Assembly (NCBI GenBank): GCA_028455995.1
Contig: JABELC010000003.1
Span: 1,302,001-1,366,000 of the forward strand
Length of the DNA stretch: 64,000 nt
Reading direction: 5' to 3'
Source: Scleromitrula shiraiana
Taxonomy: Eukaryota > Ascomycota > Leotiomycetes > Helotiales > Sclerotiniaceae
Position 1 is the stretch's first letter, and every line of letters begins with the position of its first letter. Below, in pieces: positions 11,061-22,810 of the stretch. A program made the position numbers and the translations under genes. The notes below the pieces were generated by a model, which saw nothing but the letters and a program-made list of their open reading frames with translations, did not search any database and was not told the DNA's origin.

Positions 11061-12296
11061 TTAACGTAAAAATTCGTTGTTGACTCTATTGCTCATCGGC
11101 GACCCACGCCTCGAAGGAAGACTGGTTACAGATCCCGACCATTTGTATCTCTTCAGTAACACAGAGTCTTCGTAGATAGTATATAGTGCCTCAATCCAAT
11201 GATCTAGAACCTCTTCGACTATCATCACGTGCTTATCACGTTGATAATCCGAACGCAATTCATTTCTGATTGATTCATATGCCTCGATCATCAATAGAAT
11301 TTGCAAACCAGAAAGCTTATTATCGTAGTATTCTGCATCTTTCCGATAAAGTGTCGTTCTGAGTTTGCTGGTCAATAGATCAGAACAAATCTGAAGACTG
11401 ATATCTTGTCCTAGAAGAGAATCCATGCCTGGTGTCTTAACCCTTTGAAGGAGTTCATCTGATTCCGTGTGAAATAAAGATTTCTTTTCGGGTTCATGAC
11501 ACAAGGAACTTCGCGGAGAACTGCCTCCATCGGATCCAACCAAAGTTTCGCAATCTGATGCAATGGATGGTGATCCAGGATATCTTTTGCAAAGATCCCT
11601 TAAACTTTCCTGCGATTTAACTTTCCTCAACCTCCTCCTGACTGGCTTGGGAGACACATCAAGATCTAAATATGGAGTTACTTGTCGCTGTGGTAAATCA
11701 CAAGAGTATTCAGTTGCGAATATTTCTGAGGGATCCGATTTGTGTTCCATTGCTTTGCGTTCTAATTGGCCGATTTCAAAGACGGGGGTCTTGGCTCTCC
11801 TCCTAAATTTATTGCCGGTTGAATCCATGGTATTATTAATATCGATATCGAAAGGATAAGGTTCGGAAGAATAGATACTAATTGAATCCTTTGATGAAAT
11901 TTGATAAAGAGGATTAGTTGTACAAAGTTCAATAGAATGATTTTGAACTCGAGGAGGATAAGAATTAGGAGAATTATGTCGTATGTTGTTGGTTGGTAAA
12001 TTTTGCTGCAGGTTTTCCTTACATTCCTCCTCTATGAGGTCGAGGTCTCCACCACCACTTGAATTCGCTACGTCATTGTCAACAAATTCTTCTAACAACT
12101 CTTCTTGTACCACATATTGACCTCTAAATTCATCAGGACTTTGATAATAAGGTAATAGTCCACGATGAGGATTCTGATCCTTGAGTAGATCAAATGCTTT
12201 GACTTCTTTTTGACTTTGTTTTCTTGCTTTTGTGAGTTTGGTTTGAATACTTGGATTCCAAGCGACAGTATTAAACAATGATAGGAGGAAAGGCAT
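11061..12296 (-). CDS. Conserved-looking fungal protein of unknown function
   Basis: A single exon of 411 residues. It begins MPFLLSLFNTVAWNPS, then has a lysine-rich stretch, an acidic region (residues about 60-95), and a long serine/arginine-rich, probably disordered middle with many SP/TP sites. The last 130 residues are predicted to be helical and look like a folded domain (LQILLMIEAYESIRNEL, then VEEVLDHWIEALYTIYEDS). The tail is basic and serine-rich. The helical block suggests a protein-interaction domain. No enzyme motif was seen and I do not recognise the family. The frame carries no internal disruption, so a real gene is likely. Confidence 0.65.
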   Translation of the reverse strand: MPFLLSLFNTVAWNPSIQTKLTKARKQSQKEVKAFDLLKDQNPHRGLLPYYQSPDEFRGQYVVQEELLEEFVDNDVANSSGGGDLDLIEEECKENLQQNLPTNNIRHNSPNSYPPRVQNHSIELCTTNPLYQISSKDSISIYSSEPYPFDIDINNTMDSTGNKFRRRAKTPVFEIGQLERKAMEHKSDPSEIFATEYSCDLPQRQVTPYLDLDVSPKPVRRRLRKVKSQESLRDLCKRYPGSPSIASDCETLVGSDGGSSPRSSLCHEPEKKSLFHTESDELLQRVKTPGMDSLLGQDISLQICSDLLTSKLRTTLYRKDAEYYDNKLSGLQILLMIEAYESIRNELRSDYQRDKHVMIVEEVLDHWIEALYTIYEDSVLLKRYKWSGSVTSLPSRRGSPMSNRVNNEFLR

Positions 12297-14329
12297 GATG
12301 ATGATGATGATGCTGAGGCTGATGGTATCTGTAACAGGTGATTAATTTGTCCAATGCTAATGTTCTCATCAATTCATCTATGGTCAACATAGGGTATGTC
12401 AATTGATTTGGACAATTTTCGAATTATTCTAATTTATCAAAGAACGGTATTGTATTCTTCAATATAATAGAAGATGAATTGCATTGTGTCAAATGTATAA
12501 GATGCTGACCATAAAGCTGAGAGATATTATCAGATGATATCACATCTACGCCGTCAAGTTGTGTTGTATACATAATCGACGGCATATATTGAGAAGGCTG
12601 GGTTCTCGCTGATGAACTGAACTATAGCCCGCCCATTCATTGAATCGTCTGCTTTCATGATAACACCATGAACTGCCGACTCACATAGATAAAATCATAA
12701 GATCTTTTGTAGAGTAAAGTTATTTGTTAGAATCTTGAACTTGGCAACATCAATACGAACTTTTCAAAATCGATGGCTGCACCATAATCTGGATGTGGCT
12801 TTGTGTACCTATGGTCTTTGGTTTTTGTGTCAAATTTTCTGACTTTTGTTTTCTCCACCGAGTTCATGTCAACCAACAATGTTTCTTTCTCAAGGCTGCT
12901 TCGAGAGAAGTCATCGGTGATATATACATAGCGCTGGCATTGAATTCTCTCAAATTCTGATTGTACATTTTGTAGTAAAGAAATAGAGAAAGTCGGGGAA
13001 AATTTTATGGCTGGAAAAGGCTGGCACCGACATAGAAATGATTAATGGTCGCAATAGTTCAAAAGGCGGGGGCGGGGGAAAGTATATTGTGGCGAGACAC
13101 CTGTAACACCGCGTCTGTACTACATTTTCACAACTTCATTATTCAAGCTTCCACCCAGTTTTCAAACTTAAAAGTTCTTCAAATACATCCACAAATACAG
13201 AACGACAGATGGCTTATGGCTGGATAACTAACTAAGAATCATGCGTAAGATGCATCTTATGCCTAGTACATATGTGGAAGAAGTCATGGAGGTACTTTTT
13301 TACATGAGGTGATTACTATTTCCCGTTCTCTCCTGGCCTGGATAGTGTGGTTTTGTAGAGGGAGTACCATTTCTTTCCGCTTCACATATAACTTTGGACT
13401 AACCTTGATGCATCAGTGATGCTTCTTCAGTCAATTGCCTGGGCAGAAAATAATCAATTGGAGAATGAGTTTTTGACTTTGTTCAACCATAAAAGCAATA
13501 CAGATCCACCGACCAATAAATTCGTTCTTGATTGATGTCGTCCTACAGAGCAATATCCGATTACTTTTAATTGAGCAGCAATTGCGTTTGTCGAATCGTC
13601 ATCACAATCTATGCATATATCTTGCTCACAACCAAACATGGTTTTGATATCTCCTACTCTGTCTGAACCGGATCTCGTGTATTCATAGATTCTAAGGGTG
13701 GTATAAACACTTCTACGAGTACAGGTAGTCTGATGCTTAAAAGTTCGCCAATCAGCATTACTAAGTGCCCGGTTACTGCACCGCCTACACCTAATATCTC
13801 AATCTGCGAGGTCTATCAGTTCCAGCTGTCCCCTCAAACATATCAAATTGTCAGATTTTAATTGCTTGTAACAAAAAGACGTGTGACTCAGGCCAAGTGC
13901 TGATTCCTTCGGCTTTCTAATAGCTTACCAATTACAAAATTTGAGATCGCTCGAGCAACGTTCAATTTATGCTCCTTCTACTCCGTACGAATCAGAGATT
14001 ACGCTTCTACTTCGTCCATCCAATATTTTTCTCAAAGGCTGGCTGGCTATGGCTCTTTCATTAGATTTATTCCGCGTTCAAAACATGGCTCAAGAAGGCG
14101 CGAGCGATTACTCTCAAGGAAAAAGCAAATCGACAGGCTATCATAGGGCCTAAACAATTTGCGACCGTACCCCACAAACATCACTAAACTTCATTCTCCC
14201 AAGTATGAGAAAGATACACCAAAACACATCTTATTTCGTTCTGAGATAGCACTTTTTTCTATTCTAATGCGATTTCCTAACCTTTCCAGTCCACAACGAG
14301 TCTATCATTTCCAGATTGAGAGAATGTAG
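12297..14329. other. Intergenic region, nothing recognised
   Basis: About 2 kb with an ATG-rich microsatellite directly upstream of the preceding gene (tandem ATC/GAT at 12296-12312). A few short reading frames are present that do not resemble proteins. No RNA gene was recognised. Confidence 0.35.
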
Positions 14330-15487
14330 AAGCTTGGCTGCGGTTGTACGAAATCATTCCCCGTTTTCCAATTGGCACATGTGAGTACATTGGCTGATTT
14401 CGAGATCTCTGATCGCAAGCTTTTTTTTAGCCTTTGTTTAAAACTGCAAGGTGAGCTTTTTTGATTATTTTCGCAAAAACCAAACATCCTCCAATAACAG
14501 ACGTCTAACTATCTTCTAGTCCTTGAGAATATTGCCGTTCGCTCTAATGGCACACTCCTAGTTTCAGACATGATTGCTGGCAAGATCTTTTACATCGATT
14601 GCAACGATTTTAATCCGCAAAGTACTATCCAAGTTGTTCCTGACTTCAACCCTGGTTCGGATGCAATTGTTACTCACCAAGAAGATGGTCCTTACGGCTT
14701 GAAACGTCAAGCTGAAGCGATTGTCGAAGACCCAGAGATTACAGACGTCTTCTACACTTTCTCTGGCCTTCACGGAAAAACTAAAACTTGGGCAGTGTAC
14801 TGTTTAGACTTGCGCAAATTTGACCCTCAGAGCGACGATAAAACTGTTTTGGTTGAAAAGGTTGCTGATGTCCCTAATACCACCTGGCTAAACGGTGCTA
14901 CAATGCTTCCTCAAATTTCAACTTTACTCATGGCGGAATCCTCCCTGGGAGAACTTATTGCATGCAACACCTGTACTGGTCAGGTTTACACTTGGCTTGA
15001 AAGTACTGAATTAGCAAAAGTTAACACTCGTCCTCCATGGCCTGCAATCAACGGCGTTCAGTATTTCAGAGAGCAGATATTCGCAACAGTCTCTGACCAA
15101 GGAACTCTTGTGAAAATGGAAATCGGTGAGGAAGGAGAATATAAGCGGGGAACCTTGGAAGTTGTAGCAAGGAACCTAACAGGAGATGATCTGTCATTTT
15201 ATCCCGAAGGAAATGCATATGTGGCGACAAACCATGCGGCCACAACGTTGGAGTTTGTTGGTGTGGGGTTCGGTGCCAAAGGTCAAAGGAGGGGCAGATT
15301 TAGAATACTTGGGGGTCTGGATAAAAAGGATACAGCTGGTCCGACTGCTGTTGCATTCGGAAGAGGGGTCAATTCGAGATGTATCTATGTGACGACTAAC
15401 GGAGGCCTCGTGAACCCAATCGGCGATCATGGACCTGGGGATGCAGTGATTGTGAAAGTCGACGTTGGGGTGAGGGGTGAAGAATAA
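14330..15487 (+). CDS. SMP-30/gluconolactonase-like beta-propeller protein, 5' end uncertain
   Basis: Coding from about 14330 to 14380, a 139-bp intron (14381-14519, GTGAGT donor, CTAAC branch), then 14520-15487. The splice yields FPIGTFLENIAVRSNG, a hallmark start of fungal SMP-30/calcium-dependent phosphotriesterase-like propellers, with later blade motifs such as NGVQYFREQIFATVS and a C-terminal DAVIVKVDV. These six-bladed proteins hydrolyse lactones or phosphoesters or act in secondary metabolism; the substrate here is unknown. Family members usually have a secretion signal ahead of this block. I could not find one, because an in-frame TGA at 14317-14319 closes the frame and no good upstream exon joins it. 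The gene may therefore have an unrecognised first exon or be damaged at the 5' end. Confidence 0.6.
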
Positions 15488-16599
15488 TGGATGATACCTC
15501 CTGTCAGCGCTCAGGAGAAAAGTATACGATGCATGCAGCGCGTAACCTTCGAAGGAGTCTTGATTTCTACCGGAATGAATCTACTGCTTGAGCTTTTGCC
15601 TACCCGTTTGAGATACCAAAGCCTCTCAAAATGCCATTTATGGTCATAGCGTTTGTCCCTGGTTGCTTTGCATACGCACCAAATATCACAATTTATCCCC
15701 TGCCTGAATTCATTCTGCTCAGGAGATTCAAACAATATAGTTTACCAGTTGATGCATCTCATAAACTCAATTAACCAGTGCCACAACATAGCGAGAAGAG
15801 TGTTCCAGTCTTGGCTTAATTAATCTTGGGGTTTGATCGGACTCCACAGAACAGGCAATCTAAAAGGTCATGCATCATGCAAAATACCACTTTGGTGATA
15901 TTGAAAGGGGCAACGCTTACTTCATTTTGGCGGGATGTTCTATCACAATTCACTGCATGACGAACCTTTACCCTTGTCGTCCTATGGAGCTACGACGAAA
16001 CTATCAACGGGAGTCACTAGGCTTTAATTGCAGAAGATTATCTAGATTCGATTGGTCTAAAGCATTAGTTAAAATGACCATTACCGCGTCAAAAATTGCA
16101 GTATGTTTGATAGCATTAGAGAAATGCCAAGGTATGTACATCATGTATTCATTTTACGCGCTTGTCATGCAGGTACGTTTCACATTTTTATATGGATACC
16201 AATGTAGTTACTAAATAATCCATCGGTTTGCACAAGCTTTTAGTAGCAAATGTTTGTTGAAAACTTCGGGAATCCTCATTTCTCATGGGGTAGCAGTATT
16301 GAGAAGATCTATTGAGCAATTACTACTATCTTGCATATCATAAGTATTGTTCAGAGAAAATGGCAGGTGCTTTCGGGACTTTGGTTAAATGCCTCCGAGT
16401 CGAAGCACGCTAAGAACTTCAACGGAGTGCAACAATGTCATTATGTGAAGGGACTTGGAAGCGATGTTTCTATACATTGACTCTTCTCTTTAGTACAAAG
16501 AAAGAGGTTTTATTGCGAGTCTATTCAATTCTCGTTTTTGCTTTAAGACAGGGTTTACTACATTAATGTCTTAGAAAAATCCTGGCATATTTTTGAAAT
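15488..16599. other. Intergenic region leading into AT-rich block
   Basis: About 1.1 kb with ordinary base composition and no convincing gene. The longest frame (15870-16214, plus) has no protein-like features. A TA-rich transition begins near 16570. Confidence 0.35.
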
Positions 16600-19560
16600 A
16601 ATTTATTAATTAGAAACCATTATTTTTCTTATCACGTGAGTATTGATAGAGAAGAGTCGGCGGGTCGGGGAATCTGACCCGACTCAGATATTTATTATAA
16701 CCGAATGATCCGATCCGGTGGCCCCTTAAATCTTTAGCCAAGGTCATTCGTCTAGAAACAATTGAGTTTGATCATTAATTTCCGTTGTGGTCAAAACATT
16801 GACCTGCTTGATGAATGATCATAAGGTACGAAGATCTGGTTCAGACTGGAGCGTATGATTAGATCTATCAGTGATTATATCTAACAAAGCTTAATAAAGC
16901 TTATTATCAAAGCTTATTAAAACTAGTATATTTAAAGTGTATTGATCTTATTGATTTTAATTTATAAAAATAAATTAATTAAAAAAGATTTTTTACTAGT
17001 AATATCATGATTATTAATATTTATATATAAATTTTAGTTATTATAATTATCTTTTCTTATCTTTTTTTATTTTTGTTTTATTTTCTTTATTTTCTTTATT
17101 TTTTTATTTTTTTATTGTTTTTAGTTTCTTTGAGTTTTTTTTCAATATATAATTAATATTAATTCACTCGATTAAATTAAAATGATTGAAGTAATACACG
17201 TAAAATTATCGAAAAATCTCATTGATTTTATATAAATTACTTTTTACATCAATGAATGATTAATATAAACAAATCGATTAATATTGTTTTGATTAAAATA
17301 CATTTAATTAGAATTATTTTCATTAATAATACTAATATTTTATATATCATGATTTTTATATACAAAATATAATTTTATAATTATATAATATCACTACTAC
17401 CTAGTAGTATATTAATATAATATTCTGATAATTTACTAATATTTAATACTTTAATTTAAATTTATGTTTAATTATTTTCATATTCTATCATGATATTTCA
17501 ATTAGAAAATAATAAAGACTTGAATATATTTGAATATATAAACAAAAAGATCTTATTTAACATAAATATTATATATATTACTAGTACTAGTAAAAACATA
17601 TAAAAGATATAATACTAGTACTAGTATAATAAAATTAAAAAGAGTATATATCATTACTAGTAGTAATAACATGATGATAATATTTATAACTACTAAATAA
17701 TATTATAATATTAGTATTAACTTTGCTTTTTAAATTTCTATGTATTATAATACTACTAGATTATATCTTAATAATTATTACTACTAGTAGTATTAAAATA
17801 TTATTCAATATAATTTTTATTTGAATACTACTGGTAAGTTTTTGATATTTTTGAGATTTTTAAAGAGTTCAAATATGAACTTACTAGTACTAGTGAAATA
17901 TTTTTTTAGTAATCTTGATTCTTTAATAATGTTATATTGAATTTTAAAATAGAATATTTATATTATTAAATAAAAGCTTTTTTATATATTCAAATATATC
18001 TTCATTATTTTCTAATATACTAATAATTTACTTACTAGTAATTTAAATTAAGTTAAAATTATAATACTACTAGTAGTATATTCAAGTTAATATGACTTTT
18101 ATTTTATATTTAATAATTAAATATTATAAATTTTAAAATCATTATTGAAATTCTAATTATTAACAACAAATACCACTCAAATATAAAGATAATCTAGAGT
18201 CAATAACGATATTATAAATAATTCTATAAATAATAGTGAATTGATTTCTTTACATCGATATAAGAGACTCGAATGATTTATATAGAATTCTCGATATTGA
18301 GGATTTCTGGATAATTTACGCGTGTTTCAATTTTAATTTAATTTAAATCAAATAAATTATTATATTCAAAAATAATAAAAACATATTTGAATATATAGAA
18401 AAGAAACTTTTATTTGATATAATCATTTTATTTTAAAATCCAATATAACATTATTAAAATATCAACTTGAAAATTAAAAAAGTATTTTAAACTCTTTCAA
18501 GTTAAAAATCTTAAAAATATCAAGAACTTGAATTTAAACAAATCAAGATTATATTACTCAATAATATTCTACTAGTAATATAATAATTACAAATTTATAA
18601 ATTATTATATATAAAAATTTAAAGTGATTTTAATAATTTTTGAAAATCAAAATTATAATAGCATTATTTAGTGCTTATAAATACTATATATATATTTTTT
18701 AATTTTATTGTATTATATTTTTTATATATTTTTAATATATAAAATTATATTTATATCAAATAAAAGCTTTTTTTCTATATATTCAAATATATTTTTATTA
18801 TTTTTTAATATAGAGTATTAAAAAAAATTAAAAGTAACGTGATTAAATTTAAATCAAAATACTAAATATCAAATTAAATAAAATGATTTTAATATAACAT
18901 TATAGATTGATAAAAAAATATTTTAATTAAAAATACATATATAATAATATAATTATTCAAGTTATATTATTACCAGTATAAGAGTTGATTTGTATAAAAT
19001 CGTCGAAAATCGTCGAAAATCGTTGATTTTGAAAGTCTTTTAGTAATTTGCGCGTGCTTTAATTCTAACTTAATCGAATATAATTTAATAATTTAAAATA
19101 AATTATAGAAAAGAGATTAATGATAATAGTAGATTTGATTAATCAGCAAAATGAAAGTTTTTATAGTTCTTCTCATCATCTGCTAGTAGTAGTAGATTAA
19201 TAATTTCAATAATACAATTATAATTAGTACTACAATTAGTACCACAATTACTACAATTATATCCTACCAGTGTTTTTCTGGTATTTTGTACAAAATCGTT
19301 GATTTTGAGATTATTCGGCAATTTCCGCGTACTACAATTTTATTTTAATCGAGTAATCCAGAACATTTTTTTAAAAGTCGTAATATTTCAATAGAATTAA
19401 AAATCATAAATAAAAAACTTGAAACAAGAGAAATTATAAAACTTGAAGTAATTCAGGAATTTAATACTCATATCTTTAATTTATTTTTAATAAATAATAC
19501 TTGTTGAAATCCACTATAGATAACATAATTAGATTTTATAGCCTATTTTACTGGAGTCTG
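16600..19560. repeat. Extremely AT-rich, gene-free block (RIP-like isochore)
   Basis: About 3 kb composed almost wholly of A and T, with long ATTA/TTAAT runs and no gene. The palindrome ACTAGT occurs here at least a dozen times, often doubled as actagtactagt. Four diverged copies of a roughly 60-bp unit (one inverted) stand out because each keeps a short GC-containing core around ACGCGT/GCGCGT. The composition fits a transposon or satellite degraded by repeat-induced point mutation, as in AT isochores of other ascomycetes. The mechanism is inference. No transposase or integrase remnant could be read. Confidence 0.7.
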
Positions 19561-19883
19561 AACTAGACCTTCGTATATTGGACCAAAGACAAACGTTTGA
19601 CAGGGATCACAGACAGGGGGTCGCTAGTGCCCATTACCCCCTAAAGTTACTCTATACACCCACCAGTGCCATTTACCCCAGACTCTAAGGGTCCGGAAAA
19701 TCTCAGAAGCTAAATTTCGGTTTCTATGCTTCACTATTCAGGCATTTGCTGTAGGAATATGATCAATGACTATCAAGAACTACATCACTGTTCGAGTGGT
19801 TGATTATGGTTTATTTTCATTATAAAAGAACCATTCACCATGAATGAAAAAAACTTGAATCACTGCATCTCTTCTTTCTTCAA

Positions 19884-20117
19884 GTGGGGCTTCATCAACT
19901 TTCCATCACGACTTTCTCATACTCCTCTTCTCTAGATTCACTGATCCCCTCTTTTTCCATACATTATACTTGATTCTAGCGAATCAACCTAGTCATCTGG
20001 ACAACACTTCTTGACCTAGAGCTACATCTGGTGGAGATAATTGTACCGAGCAGTTGAAGAGCAGCTGGAAATTAGATCCCCCACTTTTGAGTGTAAACTG
20101 CAAACCTCTTTATAAAA
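19884..20117 (+). promoter_or_regulatory. Putative promoter of the GH78 gene: CreA-like sites and TATA box
   Basis: Upstream of the ATG at 20190 a TATAAAA lies at 20111-20117 (79 bp from the ATG). Three matches to the fungal carbon-repressor consensus SYGGRG occur, at 19884-19889 (GTGGGG), 20031-20036 (GTGGAG) and 20079-20084 (reverse strand). Carbon catabolite repression is common for secreted plant-cell-wall enzymes, so the sites are plausible. The motif is short and may arise by chance. Confidence 0.35.
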
Positions 20118-20189
20118 CTCGCGCTCCCCTCCCCCTCCTATATACCACATCTACACTTTACGTTCACCTTTAAAAGTGACTATTTCGGG

Positions 20190-22531
20190 ATGTTTTCACG
20201 CTCTCCCCTCTTGGGAAAGTCTTCACTTACGTCTCTGGCCATCTGCCTTGCTGTTTTCACGTCTTTGGCAGAATGTCGCCCAAATTCCAGTGACGGGTTG
20301 CCTGTCCAAGAAAACATTCAAAAGAGAGACATCATTGATGGTGATCCAAAATGGCAAAAGTATCTCAGAGCGCCTTCTTCTGATACAATCTTTCCTGTCC
20401 GCATCGTTAGCAGTTCCGGACCAGTCACCAATCCCCAAGCTGTCTTACAGCAGGGAGGTGCAATCGCAAATTTCACCAGAGCACAAGGCTCCACAGACAT
20501 TCCCTCGATAATAGTGGATTTCGGTCTTAACGTTGCGGGCTACCTAAGCATTAACTTTGCCGGTGGCACGTGGAATGCTCCGGGTATTCGACTGGCTTTC
20601 TCTGAAACTCTAACTTACCTCTCAGATCTCTCGGATTTCTCAAGATCAAATAGCGTTAGTAACACCCTGCTACCCCGATTATCGCTTTAAAACTGACTGA
20701 ATTGTGTAGGGTGATACTATTACTCCAGGATCAGATCAGGTATGCAAAAGACGGAAGCAATTCTTCAGGTTCGCTTACTGACATGTATTTGATTCTAGAT
20801 TGCCGTCGAGCACGTACCATATACTTGGAACAACACTCATGGTTGTAAGTATGATGGTACGAAAGTGTGTGCAGACGGCTTTCACGGGTTTAGATATGTC
20901 AAGATATACCTTGACGCATTGGCATCAGACACTCCCTACACTTCAAACTGGGGAACTGTTTTAATAGATTCTTTGAGTCTAAAATACACACCCTTCCGTG
21001 GTACAGCAGATACCTTCACTGGCTGGTTTGAGAGCTCCGATGAAACTCTCAACCAATGGTGGTATGATGGTGTCTATACAAACGATTTGACTACCGAGAC
21101 TTTTGAAATCAAGAGTAGTGATCCTCGTGGTGCCGGCACTCCTACTTTGGTTGGTAAACTGGTTCTTTTGGACGGTGCAAAGCGTGATCGAGATCCATAC
21201 GTTGGTGACTTGGCGGTCTCTGCAAGAACATCTTATCTAACGCACAATGTACCACAAGCTGCACGAAATGTTCTCGCGGATTTGGCAGATCATCAGCGGG
21301 CTGATGGGTGGATTCCACCTGCATCCATGTATGTTCTCATCACTTTCTTCCGATCTGTTGCTCATCCTAAAATAGTGTTAATTATACCCTTCCACTCCTC
21401 GACTACCCCCTGTGGTGGGTTATCTGTAGCTACGATCTTTTGGTGTATACTGGCGATAACGACTACATCAAAACATATTATGGCGCACTTGTCAAAGTTC
21501 TGGACAAATTCTATCCGTCTGTCACTGACAGCACAGGCCTTATCAGCAGAGGATCATCCACCGGCACCCAAAATTATGGAGACTATGCTTTTCTTCCACG
21601 AAACGGTACAGTAACCTATTACAATGCACTTTACGTCCTCGCCCTTCAAAATGCCGCTGTAATTGCCAAATCTCAAGGCCAAGAATCAGATGCTAATCGT
21701 TGGACTGCACGTGCCAAATCCGTTTCCGCCGCTCTCAACTCCCATAATTGGGATAATTCAGCCGGCGCGTTCTACGATGGAGTATGTGGTGGTGCATTCT
21801 GTGCAACTCATGCTCAAGACGGAAACAGCATCTCCATCCTTTCCGGTATAACTGATAAGTCCCGCTCCAACAGCGCTCTCAATTATCTTTCCAAGAACAA
21901 TGCTCGATTCTATGGAAATTCCTTCTATGACAATGACCTCTTGCATTCAGGATTCTCTCAACGTGTTTATGCATTCATGTCATATTTCGAAGTTCAAGCT
22001 CGATTCAAGACAAATCTTGTGTCGTCTGCATTCGATCAACTTCGAAGAACTTATGGTTGGATGGCAAAGAACGACCCCCAGGTTACCCAGTGGGAAGGTA
22101 TTGGTCCAGGCGGCTCGGCCTACGAACAAGGCTTTACATCTATGGCACATGGATGGTCTACTGGCATCGTTCCGGCTCTCACCAATTTCGTCCTGGGTGT
22201 TACACCAACTGGGCCCGGTTTCTCAACCTGGACCATCAAACCCCAGCCTGGCGATTTGTCTTGGGCACGAGGTGTAGTTCCCACGCCTGGTGGTAAAAGC
22301 ATCTATGTGGCTTGGAGTATCAAATCGGGATTGTTTTCCTTGAATACTATTGCGCCTGCTGGCACGACTGGTAGTGTTTCAGTACCGGTTACAGGCAGTC
22401 AACAACTTACTGTTGATGGGCAGGTGGCCTGGAAAGACAAATCATTGGGACTTGGGGCGGTAATGGGTGATGATGGATATGTTAGTTTTTCTTTAAATGG
22501 TGGCTCTAACCATGTTATTACGGTTCAATGA
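20190..22531 (+). CDS. Secreted GH78-type alpha-L-rhamnosidase
   Basis: Four exons, 20190-20654, 20710-20739, 20799-21328 and 21376-22531, encode 726 residues in frame. The N-terminus is a signal peptide (basic start, hydrophobic core LTSLAICLAVFTSLA). It is followed by a KR dibasic site at residues 45-46, suggesting Kex2 processing. A beta-sandwich region precedes the (alpha/alpha)6 catalytic barrel. The fungal GH78 signature DGAKRDRDPYVGD lies at about residues 290-302 and is where the acid residue region sits. The motif TQWEGIGPGGSAYEQGF has a glutamate (about residue 582) fitting the base position of the family. A C-terminal beta-sandwich follows. The enzyme would release L-rhamnose from plant pectin or glycosides outside the cell. 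No disruption was seen. Exact substrate preference cannot be read from the sequence. Confidence 0.9.
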
Positions 22532-22810
22532 TGATGAGATAGCTGGATTTTCTTACGTCTCGGTCTCGGCAGAGGTATTCAAGGGGTTAATCACGGGTAG
22601 TACATAGTTCATTTACATACTCCATCTACATAGTTTATTTACATAATTAATTTACGGTCATGTACATACTATGCTTTTTCATTAGCACATGCAAAAGTTT
22701 CGTTCCTACAAGCAGTATGCAACTACATTATTTGTATTTACCTATCTTTTAAAAATAACTATACTTTACAAGCCAGAAAACCTTCATCTAATGAGCATCA
22801 ATTCAAAGAT
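22532..22810. other. Short convergent intergenic region
   Basis: Between the 3' ends of the rhamnosidase gene and the decayed fusion gene, with repeated tacatagtttatttaca-like AT steps near 22600-22670. No gene is seen. Confidence 0.35.

Noticed and set aside
15870..16214. 114-codon frame on the plus strand
   Set aside because: No domain, odd composition and no neighbouring support.
19139..19321. Short frame inside the AT block
   Set aside because: Occurs within repetitive AT DNA; expected by chance.
16600..19560. Mitochondrial insertion or centromere
   Set aside because: AT content alone is not enough; no mitochondrial gene or intron core was readable, and centromere identity cannot be judged from sequence.
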